DNA of 55,118 nucleotides, from positions 1 to 55,118 of the forward strand of contig DASWNX010000019.1 in assembly GCA_036399055.1 (NCBI GenBank). Direction: 5' to 3'. How positions within the stretch are numbered: position 1 is the stretch's first letter; the number at the start of each line of letters is the position of its first letter. This DNA is from Jatrophihabitans sp. Lineage in GTDB: Bacteria > Actinomycetota > Actinomycetes > Mycobacteriales > Jatrophihabitantaceae. The notes beneath the pieces are model-generated. The model was not told the origin of the DNA. It did no database searches and was given only the letters and a program-made list of their open reading frames with translations. Positions 15,054 through 22,272 of the stretch are shown piece by piece. Position numbers and translations under genes: made by a program.

Positions 15054-15892
15054 CCCTCGCGATCGAGACGGCTCCGTTGCGCAGCCTGTTCCTGTTGAAC
15101 CGCAGCGTCCCCGACCCCGCGGTCTACGCCCGGATCGCCGAGATCGAGCAACCGTGGATCGACGGCTTGCTGGCTGAGCTGGAGGCAGAGACCGACCCGG
15201 TCCCCTCGCGCGCCGCTTGGCTGGATCTGCTGGACGCACAGCTCCAGGCTGAAGCCGCGGATCTGGGCAGCCTGGCCTATCTGGCGCACGAGGCCAGCTA
15301 CGAGGAGTTCCGCACCTTCGTCCTGGAGTTCGGGCCCGACGGCCTCACCGAGGCGCAGAACTTCTTCCCCGCCATCGCGCGGGTTCCGATCAAGGCGCAG
15401 TTGGCCCTGATGCGCGTTCTGATCGACGAGTTCGGCTGCGGCAACCTGCAGCAGTCGCACTCCTACCTCTACATCAAGTTGCTTGCCGAACTCGGCCTGC
15501 CGACCGAGCTCGACCAAGTGCTGGAGCACACCTCCGAGCCCACCTTCGCCTTCATGAACGCCTTCTACTGGCTCGCCCAGCGGGCGCCGCACGTCGAGTA
15601 CTTCCTGGGCGCGCTGGCCTACCTGGAGGCGAGCATTCCGCCGGCGTTCTCGCTGCTGGCCGAAGGCTGCCTGCGGCTGGGCATCCAGAACGGCGCCTAC
15701 TACTCCGAGCACGTGCACATCGACGCCTTCCACATGAAGGAGATGCAGACCGCTATCCGCGAGCACGAGGTGGTGCACGGCCTGGACGCCACCAAGGTCT
15801 GGATCGGGGCGAAGCTGCTGTCCCGGGTGCTGGGCGAGGCAGTGGAGAACGCGGTCGAGCGGGCACGGAGCACTGCCGATGCCGGCCGCTGA
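15050..15892 (+). CDS. rohS: haem-oxygenase-like diiron oxidase (HDO), probable 2-aminoimidazole N-oxygenase
   Basis: 280 aa from the ATG overlapping the previous stop. Six candidate iron ligands can be placed: Glu101 (LTEAQNFF), Glu127 and His137 (IDEFGCGNLQQSHSYL), and His221, Asp225 and His228 (EHVHIDAFH). The spacings 26, 10, 4 and 3 equal those I remember for SznF (E189, E215, H225, H311, D315, H318), the N-oxygenase that founded the HDO group. RohS is an HDO that turns the amine of 2-aminoimidazole into a nitro group. HDOs are soluble helical proteins that assemble Fe2 and O2. Its coupling to a Rieske gene and an arginine-oxidase gene supports this role. The substrate is inferred from context. 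Confidence 0.87.
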   Translation: MTLAIETAPLRSLFLLNRSVPDPAVYARIAEIEQPWIDGLLAELEAETDPVPSRAAWLDLLDAQLQAEAADLGSLAYLAHEASYEEFRTFVLEFGPDGLTEAQNFFPAIARVPIKAQLALMRVLIDEFGCGNLQQSHSYLYIKLLAELGLPTELDQVLEHTSEPTFAFMNAFYWLAQRAPHVEYFLGALAYLEASIPPAFSLLAEGCLRLGIQNGAYYSEHVHIDAFHMKEMQTAIREHEVVHGLDATKVWIGAKLLSRVLGEAVENAVERARSTADAGR

Positions 15893-16130
15893 GCAGCCGA
15901 CGACGCAGGCACTGCCCGACGAGAAGGTGCTGGTCACGGCGGGCGAGCGCAGGTTCGTCATCGACGAGGCCTGCCCGCACCGCAAAGGCCGGCTGGTCTT
16001 CGCCCATGTCAACGCGAACACGCTGCGGATCACCTGCCCGCTGCACCGTTCCACCTATGACCTGACCGACGGCCACCAGATCTCTGGACCGGCCGCATCC
16101 TGCGCTTTGAACGTGGAAGAGGTCCGATGA
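15879..16130 (+). CDS. rohT: small Rieske [2Fe-2S] protein
   Basis: 83 aa. The Rieske cluster motif is complete: Cys32-Pro-His34 and Cys53-Pro-Leu-His56 (ACPHRKG and TCPLHRSTYDL). The rest is a minimal beta-sandwich, shorter than the usual 100-110 residues, with no transmembrane anchor. It would pass electrons to a redox enzyme, most simply the HDO encoded immediately upstream, whose stop it overlaps by 14 bases. A Rieske gene accompanies the N-oxygenase in azomycin-type operons. Its ATGA overlap with the methyltransferase gene shows tight coupling. Confidence 0.9.
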   Translation: MPAAEQPTTQALPDEKVLVTAGERRFVIDEACPHRKGRLVFAHVNANTLRITCPLHRSTYDLTDGHQISGPAASCALNVEEVR

Positions 16131-17167
16131 CCGATCGCGGGTACTACGTCGAGGAGCCATGGCTGCCGGTGTCGGAGAGCCTGACCGAGTGGGGTCAGGA
16201 CTTCCATGCCCTGTTGCTCAACGACCAGCTGCGCATGCGGACCTTCCGCGCCGCGATCGCCGAGGTGGTCCGCCCGGGCGCTGTCGTGGTCGATCTGGGC
16301 ACCGGAACCGGCATCCTCGCGCAGTGGGCGCTGGAGTTCGGCGCCGCCCGGGTGTACGGCATCGACTTCAACGCCGAGGTGCTGGCCGACGCCACCGAGC
16401 GGCTGGCCGCGGCCGGCTACCGGGACAGGTTCATCCCGGTCCGCGGGCTGTCCTATGACATCGAGCTTCCCGAGCAGGCTTCGGTGATCCTGTCCGAGAC
16501 GCTCGGCAACCTCGCCGACAATGAGAGCTGCGTTCCGATCCTCGCCGACGCGCGACGCCGGTTCCTCGCTCCGGGCGGCGTCCTGCTGCCCTCGAAGGTC
16601 GAGAGCTACCTGGTTCCGGTGGCAGCCACCGACGCCCACCGCAAGGTGGCGCAGTGTCAGGTCCGGGGCGGGGACGAGTCGCTGTCGGTTGAGCGCCAGC
16701 TGGCCCAACTCGGCGCGGCCAGCCCGTTCGACACCTACTACGACGCGGTGATCGGCTGGGACCGGCACCTGGCCACGCCTCGGTTGGCTCGCGAGTACCA
16801 GTTCCTCGAGGCAGAGACCGACGAATACGAGATAGCGCTGTCGTTCACCGCCCGCCAGCACGGCACGCTCACCGGGTTCAAGGGCTACTTCATCGCAGAC
16901 CTCTCCCCGTCGACGGCGATGGACATCTCCGGAGATGACATCGAAGCCGGCCAGACCTCGGACAGCTGGAAACACTGCTACCTGCCGATTCGCCTGCCCA
17001 TCGAGGTTCGCCCCGATGATCGGATCAGCCTTCGCTTCGCCCGCAAGCGCACCGGCGACGGCTTCGGCCAGTCCTACCGCTGGGCCGGCGAGGTGCACCG
17101 GGACTCAGACCAGGTGGGCGGCTTCGAGCAGAGCTCGGGCGCCGGGCCGGTGCTGCAGGACGCCTGA
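16127..17167 (+). CDS. SAM-dependent methyltransferase, PRMT-like
   Basis: 346 aa. Motif I reads VVDLGTGTGILAQWALEFGA (residues 46-65), and post-I reads VYGIDFNAEVLADA. A double-Glu-type loop (ILSETLGNLADNE, near residues 122-134) is followed by FLAPGGVLLPSKVESYLVPV. This order, with a C-terminal beta-barrel, is that of protein arginine N-methyltransferases and their small-molecule relatives. The loop has SETxG in place of the usual SExMG. It is the last gene of the roh-like operon and overlaps the Rieske gene by four bases. A guanidine, 2-aminoimidazole or nitroimidazole nitrogen is a plausible methyl acceptor, since PRMT pockets bind guanidino groups. I do not recall a methyltransferase as part of the basic azomycin pathway. 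Confidence 0.85.
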   Translation: MTDRGYYVEEPWLPVSESLTEWGQDFHALLLNDQLRMRTFRAAIAEVVRPGAVVVDLGTGTGILAQWALEFGAARVYGIDFNAEVLADATERLAAAGYRDRFIPVRGLSYDIELPEQASVILSETLGNLADNESCVPILADARRRFLAPGGVLLPSKVESYLVPVAATDAHRKVAQCQVRGGDESLSVERQLAQLGAASPFDTYYDAVIGWDRHLATPRLAREYQFLEAETDEYEIALSFTARQHGTLTGFKGYFIADLSPSTAMDISGDDIEAGQTSDSWKHCYLPIRLPIEVRPDDRISLRFARKRTGDGFGQSYRWAGEVHRDSDQVGGFEQSSGAGPVLQDA

Positions 17168-17177
17168 CCAGCGGGTG

Positions 17178-17204
17178 GGTGAGCCCCTGGCGGTAGCGCT
17201 CACC
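17178..17204. terminator. weak hairpin between convergent genes
   Basis: GGTGAGC and GCTCACC form a 7-bp stem with a 13-base loop between the methyltransferase and dehydratase-like genes. The right arm overlaps the stop codon of the latter. There is no T-tract. Confidence 0.4.
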
Positions 17205-19614
17205 GCGCGCCGTCGACGGCGACCATCCGGAACTCGCAGCTGTAGCGCTCGTCGGCGGCATCGACCAGCCACAACTGATCCAGGTCGGGCAACATCTCGG
17301 TCAACCGGATCGTCGCCGCAGGGTCGGCCTCGGCGGTGCGCCGGATCAGCTTGGTCAGCAGGTTCACCAGCGCCAGGCTGCTGAAGTCGACCGCCGTGGG
17401 CTTGTCCTCGACCGGCACGCTGAGAAAGCAGCGCTCGGGCAGGCCGCACGATGCCCGCCAGCGCCGCGCCAGCAGATATCGCTCGCTCTCGTCCTTCGCC
17501 CACACCCAGCCGGCCTCGGACACCGGCAGCCGCCACGACTCCCGGCTCAGCACCAACCGGTCGATCGTCACCCGTGGCTGGCGCCCCTGGATCGACATCG
17601 GCCGGAACGCGTTGATCGCCGCGCCGGCCAGGAACTCGCTGAGCACTTCGAGCAGGTCATATTCCACGCCCGTGCTCCGTGACCGCACCACCAGTCCCGA
17701 TGATCCGGGGTGAGCCGTTGACGAGGTGACGGCCAGAGTTGACGAGGTGACGGCCAGATCAGCCGCGGCCAGCACCGGGGCCGGGGGCCAGGCCGAGTCC
17801 ACCCACTCCGACCGCGACCAGTACGTCCAGTCCGGGGACAGCAACGCCGAGGGCGGCGCGCCACGCGAGGAGACCATCATCGAGTTCTTCGTGGGGATGG
17901 CGTAGATCCGCCGGCCGGCGTGATCGGCCTCAGCCCAGGCCAGCAACCGCTCCGGATCATCGTGCTGCTCGACGAACAGCCTGCCCTCCAGGGTGTTGAC
18001 CGACATGTGCAGCTCACCCAGCACCAGCAGGAAGTCCCCGTCGGCCACCGCCTGCGCGCTGCCGGCGGCCAGCATCACGTCCGGGCTGTGGTGGATCGCG
18101 GTGCTCCAGGTCGGCTCGTCGGTGACGGCGAACGCCGCTGCCGCCGAAGCCGAGATCCCGGCGTGACTGACCTGCTGGCGCCTGACCTGCTGGTGGCCGG
18201 TCTGCTGGTGGCCGGTCTGCTGGCGCCCGCCTTCGGCGTCCGTCGCGAGCACCTCGCGCCAGCGGCGCTGGAACTCCCGCAGGATCTGCTCGACCGGCTC
18301 GGCAGGTGTGCGGCCGACGCTGAACAGCACCGGCGCGGCCAGCCTGAGCAAGGTGGCCAGCGGCAACTCGTCCTCGCCGGTCCGTTCGCGTTCAGCCTGG
18401 TAGAGCTGGGAGAACACCTCTCGGTAGGTGAGCGCGAACTGCTGCAACAGCCACCGAGCGCTGTCCAGCACGAGCGCCAAGGGGCCGGACAGCGCGTCCA
18501 GCACCGCCGCGCCGATCTCGATCCGGGCGTCGCGCACGGCGTCCTGGTACAGCAGGGTGCGTCCGGCGTAGCTGGTGCCCGGCCTGCGGACGCCGGACTG
18601 CCCGGTGTGCTCGACGAACAGCTCGCGTAGGGCCTCGGTCGCGGCCAGCACGGCCTCGGCGTCACCGGAGGCCGCCGCCACCGCGTCCCGGGCGGCGACC
18701 AGTTCTGTCAATGGCACTAAGGCGCTCGCGCGCACCTGCGGATCGGTGATCAGCTCGAGCTGAGCCGCCAGGGTGCGCTCGGGGTAGGCCTCGATCGGCC
18801 CGATCGGCGCCAGCATGACCAGGCCTAGCCGGTCGAGCTCGATCAGAGCCGCCGGCACGTCCGCCAAGTCACCCACGTCCGTCACGTCACCGCTCAGATG
18901 GTCGCTCAACTGCGCGACCGTCCGGCTGCCGTCGGCCAGCGCGAACAGCCGCGCCTGCAGTGGTGTCAGCTCCCGGCTGTCCCCGCTCGGGTGGCGAACC
19001 ATGGCGCCTTCGAGCTGGCAGGCGGTGTCCCGGCGCGGCCGCAACCACGCCAGCATGCCCGGCTGGTCGGCGATCGCGGCCGCCAGCTCGTCGATTCCCC
19101 AGCTCTCGAAGTAGGTGGTGCGGCGCGCCAGCAGCTGAGCCCCCGGACGGACGGACAACCCGGCGACGCCGCGGTCTGCCCTGGCCCAGCCGACCGGGCC
19201 GAAGAACCCGATGGTCTCGTTCTTCAACGTGTAGCGCTGCAGGTAGCTGACGATCGCCTGCTCGTGGTTGCGCCCGCGCGCGTTGCGCGGCTCACCGCGT
19301 GCGATCTTGTCCAGGCAGGCCGGCACCAGCGCCGGGTTCTGCCAGGCGATCGCCTCGCGGAACCGCTGATCATTGGCCAGCGCCCGGACAGCTTGGGACA
19401 GCCGCCGGACCGCCGCGGCGTAGGCGTCCTGGTATGCGGCCTGCTTGTCGTCGGAGGCAGCGTCGGCCGCGGCGGCCAGCGAGGGATCGCGCAGCGTCAG
19501 CGCCAGCCGCGCCGGAAAGCCGGCGCCGCGCACCGCGATGTCAGGCCAGATGCTCCAGGCCGAGTCGCCGAGCGGAATCCGGTCCGACGGGGTCATCGGG
19601 TGCGCCGGGGTCAT
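17200..19614 (-). CDS. lantibiotic dehydratase-like protein (LanB N-terminal domain, possible PEARL)
   Basis: 804 aa from the ATG at 19614. A second ATG (19596) or an upstream GTG is also possible because no clear ribosome site is seen. The longer open frame to 20451 lies antisense to another gene and is rejected. Diagnostic segments: NHEQAIVSYLQRYTLKNETIG, then FFGPVGWARAD (near residues 120-150), RRTTYFESWGIDELAAAI, LVLGELHMSVNTLEG, and a C-terminal SLALVNLLTKLIRR. This is the tRNA-dependent glutamylation-type domain of class I lantipeptide dehydratases. I see no SpaB_C elimination domain. Such stand-alone proteins include split LanBs and PEARLs, which add an amino acid to the C-terminus of a carrier peptide from aminoacyl-tRNA. 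No lanthipeptide cyclase is present in the window. Confidence 0.85.
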   Translation of the reverse strand: MTPAHPMTPSDRIPLGDSAWSIWPDIAVRGAGFPARLALTLRDPSLAAAADAASDDKQAAYQDAYAAAVRRLSQAVRALANDQRFREAIAWQNPALVPACLDKIARGEPRNARGRNHEQAIVSYLQRYTLKNETIGFFGPVGWARADRGVAGLSVRPGAQLLARRTTYFESWGIDELAAAIADQPGMLAWLRPRRDTACQLEGAMVRHPSGDSRELTPLQARLFALADGSRTVAQLSDHLSGDVTDVGDLADVPAALIELDRLGLVMLAPIGPIEAYPERTLAAQLELITDPQVRASALVPLTELVAARDAVAAASGDAEAVLAATEALRELFVEHTGQSGVRRPGTSYAGRTLLYQDAVRDARIEIGAAVLDALSGPLALVLDSARWLLQQFALTYREVFSQLYQAERERTGEDELPLATLLRLAAPVLFSVGRTPAEPVEQILREFQRRWREVLATDAEGGRQQTGHQQTGHQQVRRQQVSHAGISASAAAAFAVTDEPTWSTAIHHSPDVMLAAGSAQAVADGDFLLVLGELHMSVNTLEGRLFVEQHDDPERLLAWAEADHAGRRIYAIPTKNSMMVSSRGAPPSALLSPDWTYWSRSEWVDSAWPPAPVLAAADLAVTSSTLAVTSSTAHPGSSGLVVRSRSTGVEYDLLEVLSEFLAGAAINAFRPMSIQGRQPRVTIDRLVLSRESWRLPVSEAGWVWAKDESERYLLARRWRASCGLPERCFLSVPVEDKPTAVDFSSLALVNLLTKLIRRTAEADPAATIRLTEMLPDLDQLWLVDAADERYSCEFRMVAVDGAR
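17717..17758. repeat. 21-bp tandem duplication in the LanB-like gene
   Basis: Two identical 21-bp units (17717-17737 and 17738-17758) add seven residues twice (LAVTSST-like). In frame. Confidence 0.8.
18187..18216. repeat. 15-bp tandem duplication in the LanB-like gene
   Basis: Two units of CTGCTGGTGGCCGGT encode a Gln-rich QQTGH repeat. Degenerate copies on both sides extend it to QQVRRQQV. Confidence 0.75.
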
Positions 19615-19626
19615 CGGGTGCGCCTG
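19591..19626. repeat. 18-bp tandem duplication at the LanB-like start
   Basis: Two near-identical 18-bp units each carry an ATG in frame (MTPAHP and MTPSDR), so the duplication creates two possible starts for the dehydratase-like gene. Confidence 0.7.
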
Positions 19627-19761
19627 GTCATCGAGTGCGACGGGGTCACCTGGCACGCAGGAGGTAGGTCCAGTCAGGCACCCGGCAAAGGTACCGCCGA
19701 GAAGGCGCCGCCGGAGGTGAAGACCTGACGGAACCAGGGCGGTGACATTACGATTCCGCAG

Positions 19762-20601
19762 GTGACCGATCCACCGGCCGGCGCCGCGCCTTTCGAGCAG
19801 TCGCTGGCCTGTCCAGGGATGCCAGCGTGGCTGCCGCCGGTGCTCAGGACGCTGCACGACGGCCAGAACCCCGCCACCGCGGCGCGCTGGGGCTCGCGTG
19901 TCAACGATTCGCTGCACGCCCTTGGCCGCACCCGGGGTGAAGCGCACCCGCCGTGGGAGGTGGTGCACGACTGGCAGGCCCGCACCGTCGTCCCGCTGAT
20001 GCTGCAGGCGTGCCAGCCGCACACGTGCGAGCCGGCCGCCTGCGAGCCGGCGGCAGCGCTGCGACAGCTGCACGTCCGAGCGGCGGCAGGTGAGCGGATC
20101 GGCCAGGGGCAGTGGCAGGCGGTGCTCGAGCCGGCGCTGCATGAGTTGTACCGGCACGCCTACGGCTACGCCAGCGCCTACGCCACCGCGCACGCCAGCG
20201 CCAGCGCCTACGCCAGCGCCAATGACTTCAGCCAGAGCGGAGCAGTCCAGTTCGCGAACTCTTACGCCGAGCTGAGCACCGAGGCGAACCGGCAGTCCTA
20301 CGCCCGGTCCAACGCCGTCGCCAACGCCGCTGTGCTGGCGGTGGCTTACGCCTCGGGTGAGGATCAGGCCTACGCCGAGGCCTATCCGTTCGCCCTGCTG
20401 CACGCCTGCGCGCACGCGTTCGCCAACCGTCAGAGACCGGCCGGCGAGCAAGCGGGACTCGCCGGCGCCGAACCCGCAGGCGAGCAGTCCACCCCCGAGG
20501 TCGAGCGCCGGGCCGCCTACACCCGGCTGGCCGACGGCCTGGCCGACAGCCTCGACAACCTCGCCAGCCTCGACATTGTGCGGCCTGAATCCGCGCGTTG
20601 A
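19762..20601 (+). CDS. hypothetical Ala/Tyr-rich repeat protein beside the LanB-like gene
   Basis: 279 aa from a GTG start; no strong ribosome site is visible. No family recognised. The N-terminal 120 residues are mixed and contain Cys-rich HTCEPAACEPAAAL (a small duplication). Residues about 132-155 form an Ala/Tyr/Ser repeat (YGYASAYATAHASASAYASA). A second Ala-rich segment (SNAVANAAVLAVAYASGEDQ) follows. Codon use shows strong G/C third positions, so it is a real gene rather than a shadow of the opposite strand. No signal peptide or clear membrane helix. It is divergent from the dehydratase-like gene with a 147-bp gap and may be its functional partner. That is inference from location only. 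Confidence 0.7.
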   Translation: MTDPPAGAAPFEQSLACPGMPAWLPPVLRTLHDGQNPATAARWGSRVNDSLHALGRTRGEAHPPWEVVHDWQARTVVPLMLQACQPHTCEPAACEPAAALRQLHVRAAAGERIGQGQWQAVLEPALHELYRHAYGYASAYATAHASASAYASANDFSQSGAVQFANSYAELSTEANRQSYARSNAVANAAVLAVAYASGEDQAYAEAYPFALLHACAHAFANRQRPAGEQAGLAGAEPAGEQSTPEVERRAAYTRLADGLADSLDNLASLDIVRPESAR

Positions 20602-20634
20602 CTCAGCCGCAGCGCGGATTCAGGCCGCACAATG
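20574..20634. terminator. long bidirectional hairpin terminator
   Basis: A perfect 23-bp inverted repeat (20574-20596 and 20612-20634) has a 15-base loop. The left arm forms the last codons of the Ala/Tyr-rich gene, and the stop codon is in the loop. The right arm ends 14 bases before the stop of the convergent dioxygenase gene. Confidence 0.85.
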
Positions 20635-20648
20635 CGGCACGGGCAGCC

Positions 20649-21524
20649 TCAGGCGGTGGGGCGGGCGCCGTTGATCGACACCCGCTGGCCGTAGCGGGCA
20701 TGCGGGTAGTAGTCCCAGATCGCGTGGTGCTGGGTGCAGCGGTTGTCCCAGAACACCAGGGTGTTGGGAGCCCAGCGGACCCGGCAGCTCAGCAGCGGCT
20801 TGGTGGCGACCAGGCCGAACAGCAGATCCAGCAGCGCCCTGCTCTCCTCGGCGGACAGCTGCGTGATGTGCGTGGTGAACCCGGGATTGACGAATAGCAA
20901 CTTGCGGCCGGTGTCGGGATGGCGCACGACCACCGGGTGCTCGCTCTTGGGGACGACGTAGTCCGCCGGCGGCTGGTGTCCCTGCCACGGCACCAGCCCG
21001 TCGTGCACCGCGGTCAAGCCGTCCAGAAAGCCGCGCATGGTCGGCGACAGCATCTCGTAGGCCAGGTGCATGTTGGCGAACATGGTGTCGCCGCCGCTGC
21101 CGATGGCCGGTGGTTTGGTGAGGTAGAGCATCGAACCCAGGGACGGCTCGGCGTCGGCGGTGCCGTCGGTGTGCCAGTCGTTGCCGTCGACGAAGGTGGA
21201 GTCCTGGTCGGCCCTGATGTCCAGGATCTCCGGGTCGCGGTCGTCGCCCTCGGCGCGCTGCTGCCGGCGCAGCTCGCCGAAGTGGGCGGCGAACCGCTTG
21301 TGGTCCTCAGGGCTCAGGAGCTGGTCGCGAAACACCAGCACGTGATGGGTTCCGAAGGCGTGCTTCACCTCCGCCAGCTGCTCCTCGGACAGTCTCTGGG
21401 ACAGGTCGATTCCTGACACCTCGGCGCCGATCACCGGCGTCAGCGAGTGCACCGAGATGTGCTGATAATTCTCAGGCGGGCGGGTGGTCAACCGCTGCGC
21501 CGCGGCGAGGGTGAATTGGTCCAT
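20649..21524 (-). CDS. TauD/TfdA-type Fe(II)/2-oxoglutarate dioxygenase
   Basis: 291 aa from the ATG at 21524, with AAAGGA nine bases upstream. A TTG two codons earlier is too close to that site. The iron triad is visible: His118 and Asp120 (DWHTDGT) and His266 (WDNRCTQHHA), with Arg281 (RYGQRVSI) for the 2-oxoglutarate carboxylate. The N-terminus (IGAEVSGIDLSQRLSEEQ) is typical of TauD/TfdA. These enzymes hydroxylate, desaturate or cleave using O2 and 2-oxoglutarate. It is the last gene of the long leftward NRPS operon, 52 bases after the SGNH-like gene, so it probably hydroxylates an amino-acid building block or the finished peptide. The exact substrate is unknown. Confidence 0.92.
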   Translation of the reverse strand: MDQFTLAAAQRLTTRPPENYQHISVHSLTPVIGAEVSGIDLSQRLSEEQLAEVKHAFGTHHVLVFRDQLLSPEDHKRFAAHFGELRRQQRAEGDDRDPEILDIRADQDSTFVDGNDWHTDGTADAEPSLGSMLYLTKPPAIGSGGDTMFANMHLAYEMLSPTMRGFLDGLTAVHDGLVPWQGHQPPADYVVPKSEHPVVVRHPDTGRKLLFVNPGFTTHITQLSAEESRALLDLLFGLVATKPLLSCRVRWAPNTLVFWDNRCTQHHAIWDYYPHARYGQRVSINGARPTA

Positions 21525-21576
21525 GCTCAACAGTCCTTTCGGTGGATCGTCAGTCGAGGATGGTGCGGGTCGCCGG

Positions 21577-22272
21577 TCACAGCCCGCGATCCAGCAAGTC
21601 GGTGAGGATCAGCCGGCCGAAGGCCAGGTTGCCGTGAATCGGGTCGCCGGCCTCGCACAGCTCAGGCCGCTGAAAACCGGTCGCGTCGGTGACCCGCGCG
21701 CGCAGGTCCACCAGCTCCACGCCCCACTCGGCCAGCGTGCCCGCGATGATGTCCTGCGCGGCCAGGAACACCTGCGGGTCAGCCATCGCCGGCACCCGCT
21801 GCGGGGGGAGCGCCGCCAGCACCCGCAGCCCCAGGCCACCGGCGTGACGGTAGAAGGCCAGCGCGTCGCCGGCCATCACCCGGATGATCTCGGCGAAGAG
21901 CCGGCTGGTCAGGAATCCGGGCGCGAAGTCCCCGTCGGCTGAACGGTAGAACTGCCAGTTCTCGGTCGTGGCGAAGGTGTGCACGTTGAAGCCGAAGGTC
22001 GAGACCACCGGAACGTCGAGCTGACCGAGGGCCGTCACCCCCAGCTCGTCCAGAAAGCCCCGGTAGTAGGCGTGGGGCTGGGAGTCGCGAAACGCCACGT
22101 CGTCCTCACGCAGCTCAAGGAAGCCGGCGTTGAAGTCGCGTCCGGAGCCGATCGGCCCGCCGCGGAAGCTGATGCCGGCCGCCTTCGCCGCCCGGCCGAT
22201 CACCCCGGCGTGCGAGTCGCCCAGCAGCAGGAATCTAGCGGGCGTTGTAGTAGTCGAGCACTGCGTCGTCAC
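21577..22272 (-). CDS. SGNH-hydrolase-like protein
   Basis: 231 aa from a GTG inside the preceding gene (38-base overlap). The N-terminus FLLLGDSHAGVIG (residues 14-26) carries the Gly-Asp-Ser block of SGNH/GDSL hydrolases. A late Asp-x-x-His (GDPIHGNLAFG, near residue 215) can complete the catalytic pair. The protein is shorter than typical esterases and lacks a signal peptide. SGNH-like proteins next to GSCFA proteins are often acyl-transfer or acyl-hydrolysis partners. Here it could act on a peptide ester, thioester or acyl group. The function is uncertain and the alternative is a non-catalytic relative. Confidence 0.72.
   Translation of the reverse strand: MTTQCSTTTTPARFLLLGDSHAGVIGRAAKAAGISFRGGPIGSGRDFNAGFLELREDDVAFRDSQPHAYYRGFLDELGVTALGQLDVPVVSTFGFNVHTFATTENWQFYRSADGDFAPGFLTSRLFAEIIRVMAGDALAFYRHAGGLGLRVLAALPPQRVPAMADPQVFLAAQDIIAGTLAEWGVELVDLRARVTDATGFQRPELCEAGDPIHGNLAFGRLILTDLLDRGL

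Noticed and set aside
12576-17167. interpretation as an enduracididine (mppPQR) pathway
   Set aside because: The PLP oxidase alone would fit, but no MppR-like cyclase or MppQ-like transaminase is seen, while the DapA-type, HDO and Rieske genes fit the azomycin route.
19615-20451. N-terminal extension of the LanB-like open frame
   Set aside because: It lies antisense to the Ala/Tyr-rich gene, is Arg/Gly/Val-biased low-complexity sequence and has no domain. The plus-strand gene shows proper third-position G/C bias.
17200-20601. a lanthipeptide cluster
   Set aside because: No cyclase, no Cys/Ser/Thr-rich precursor peptide and no LanT were found around the dehydratase-like gene.
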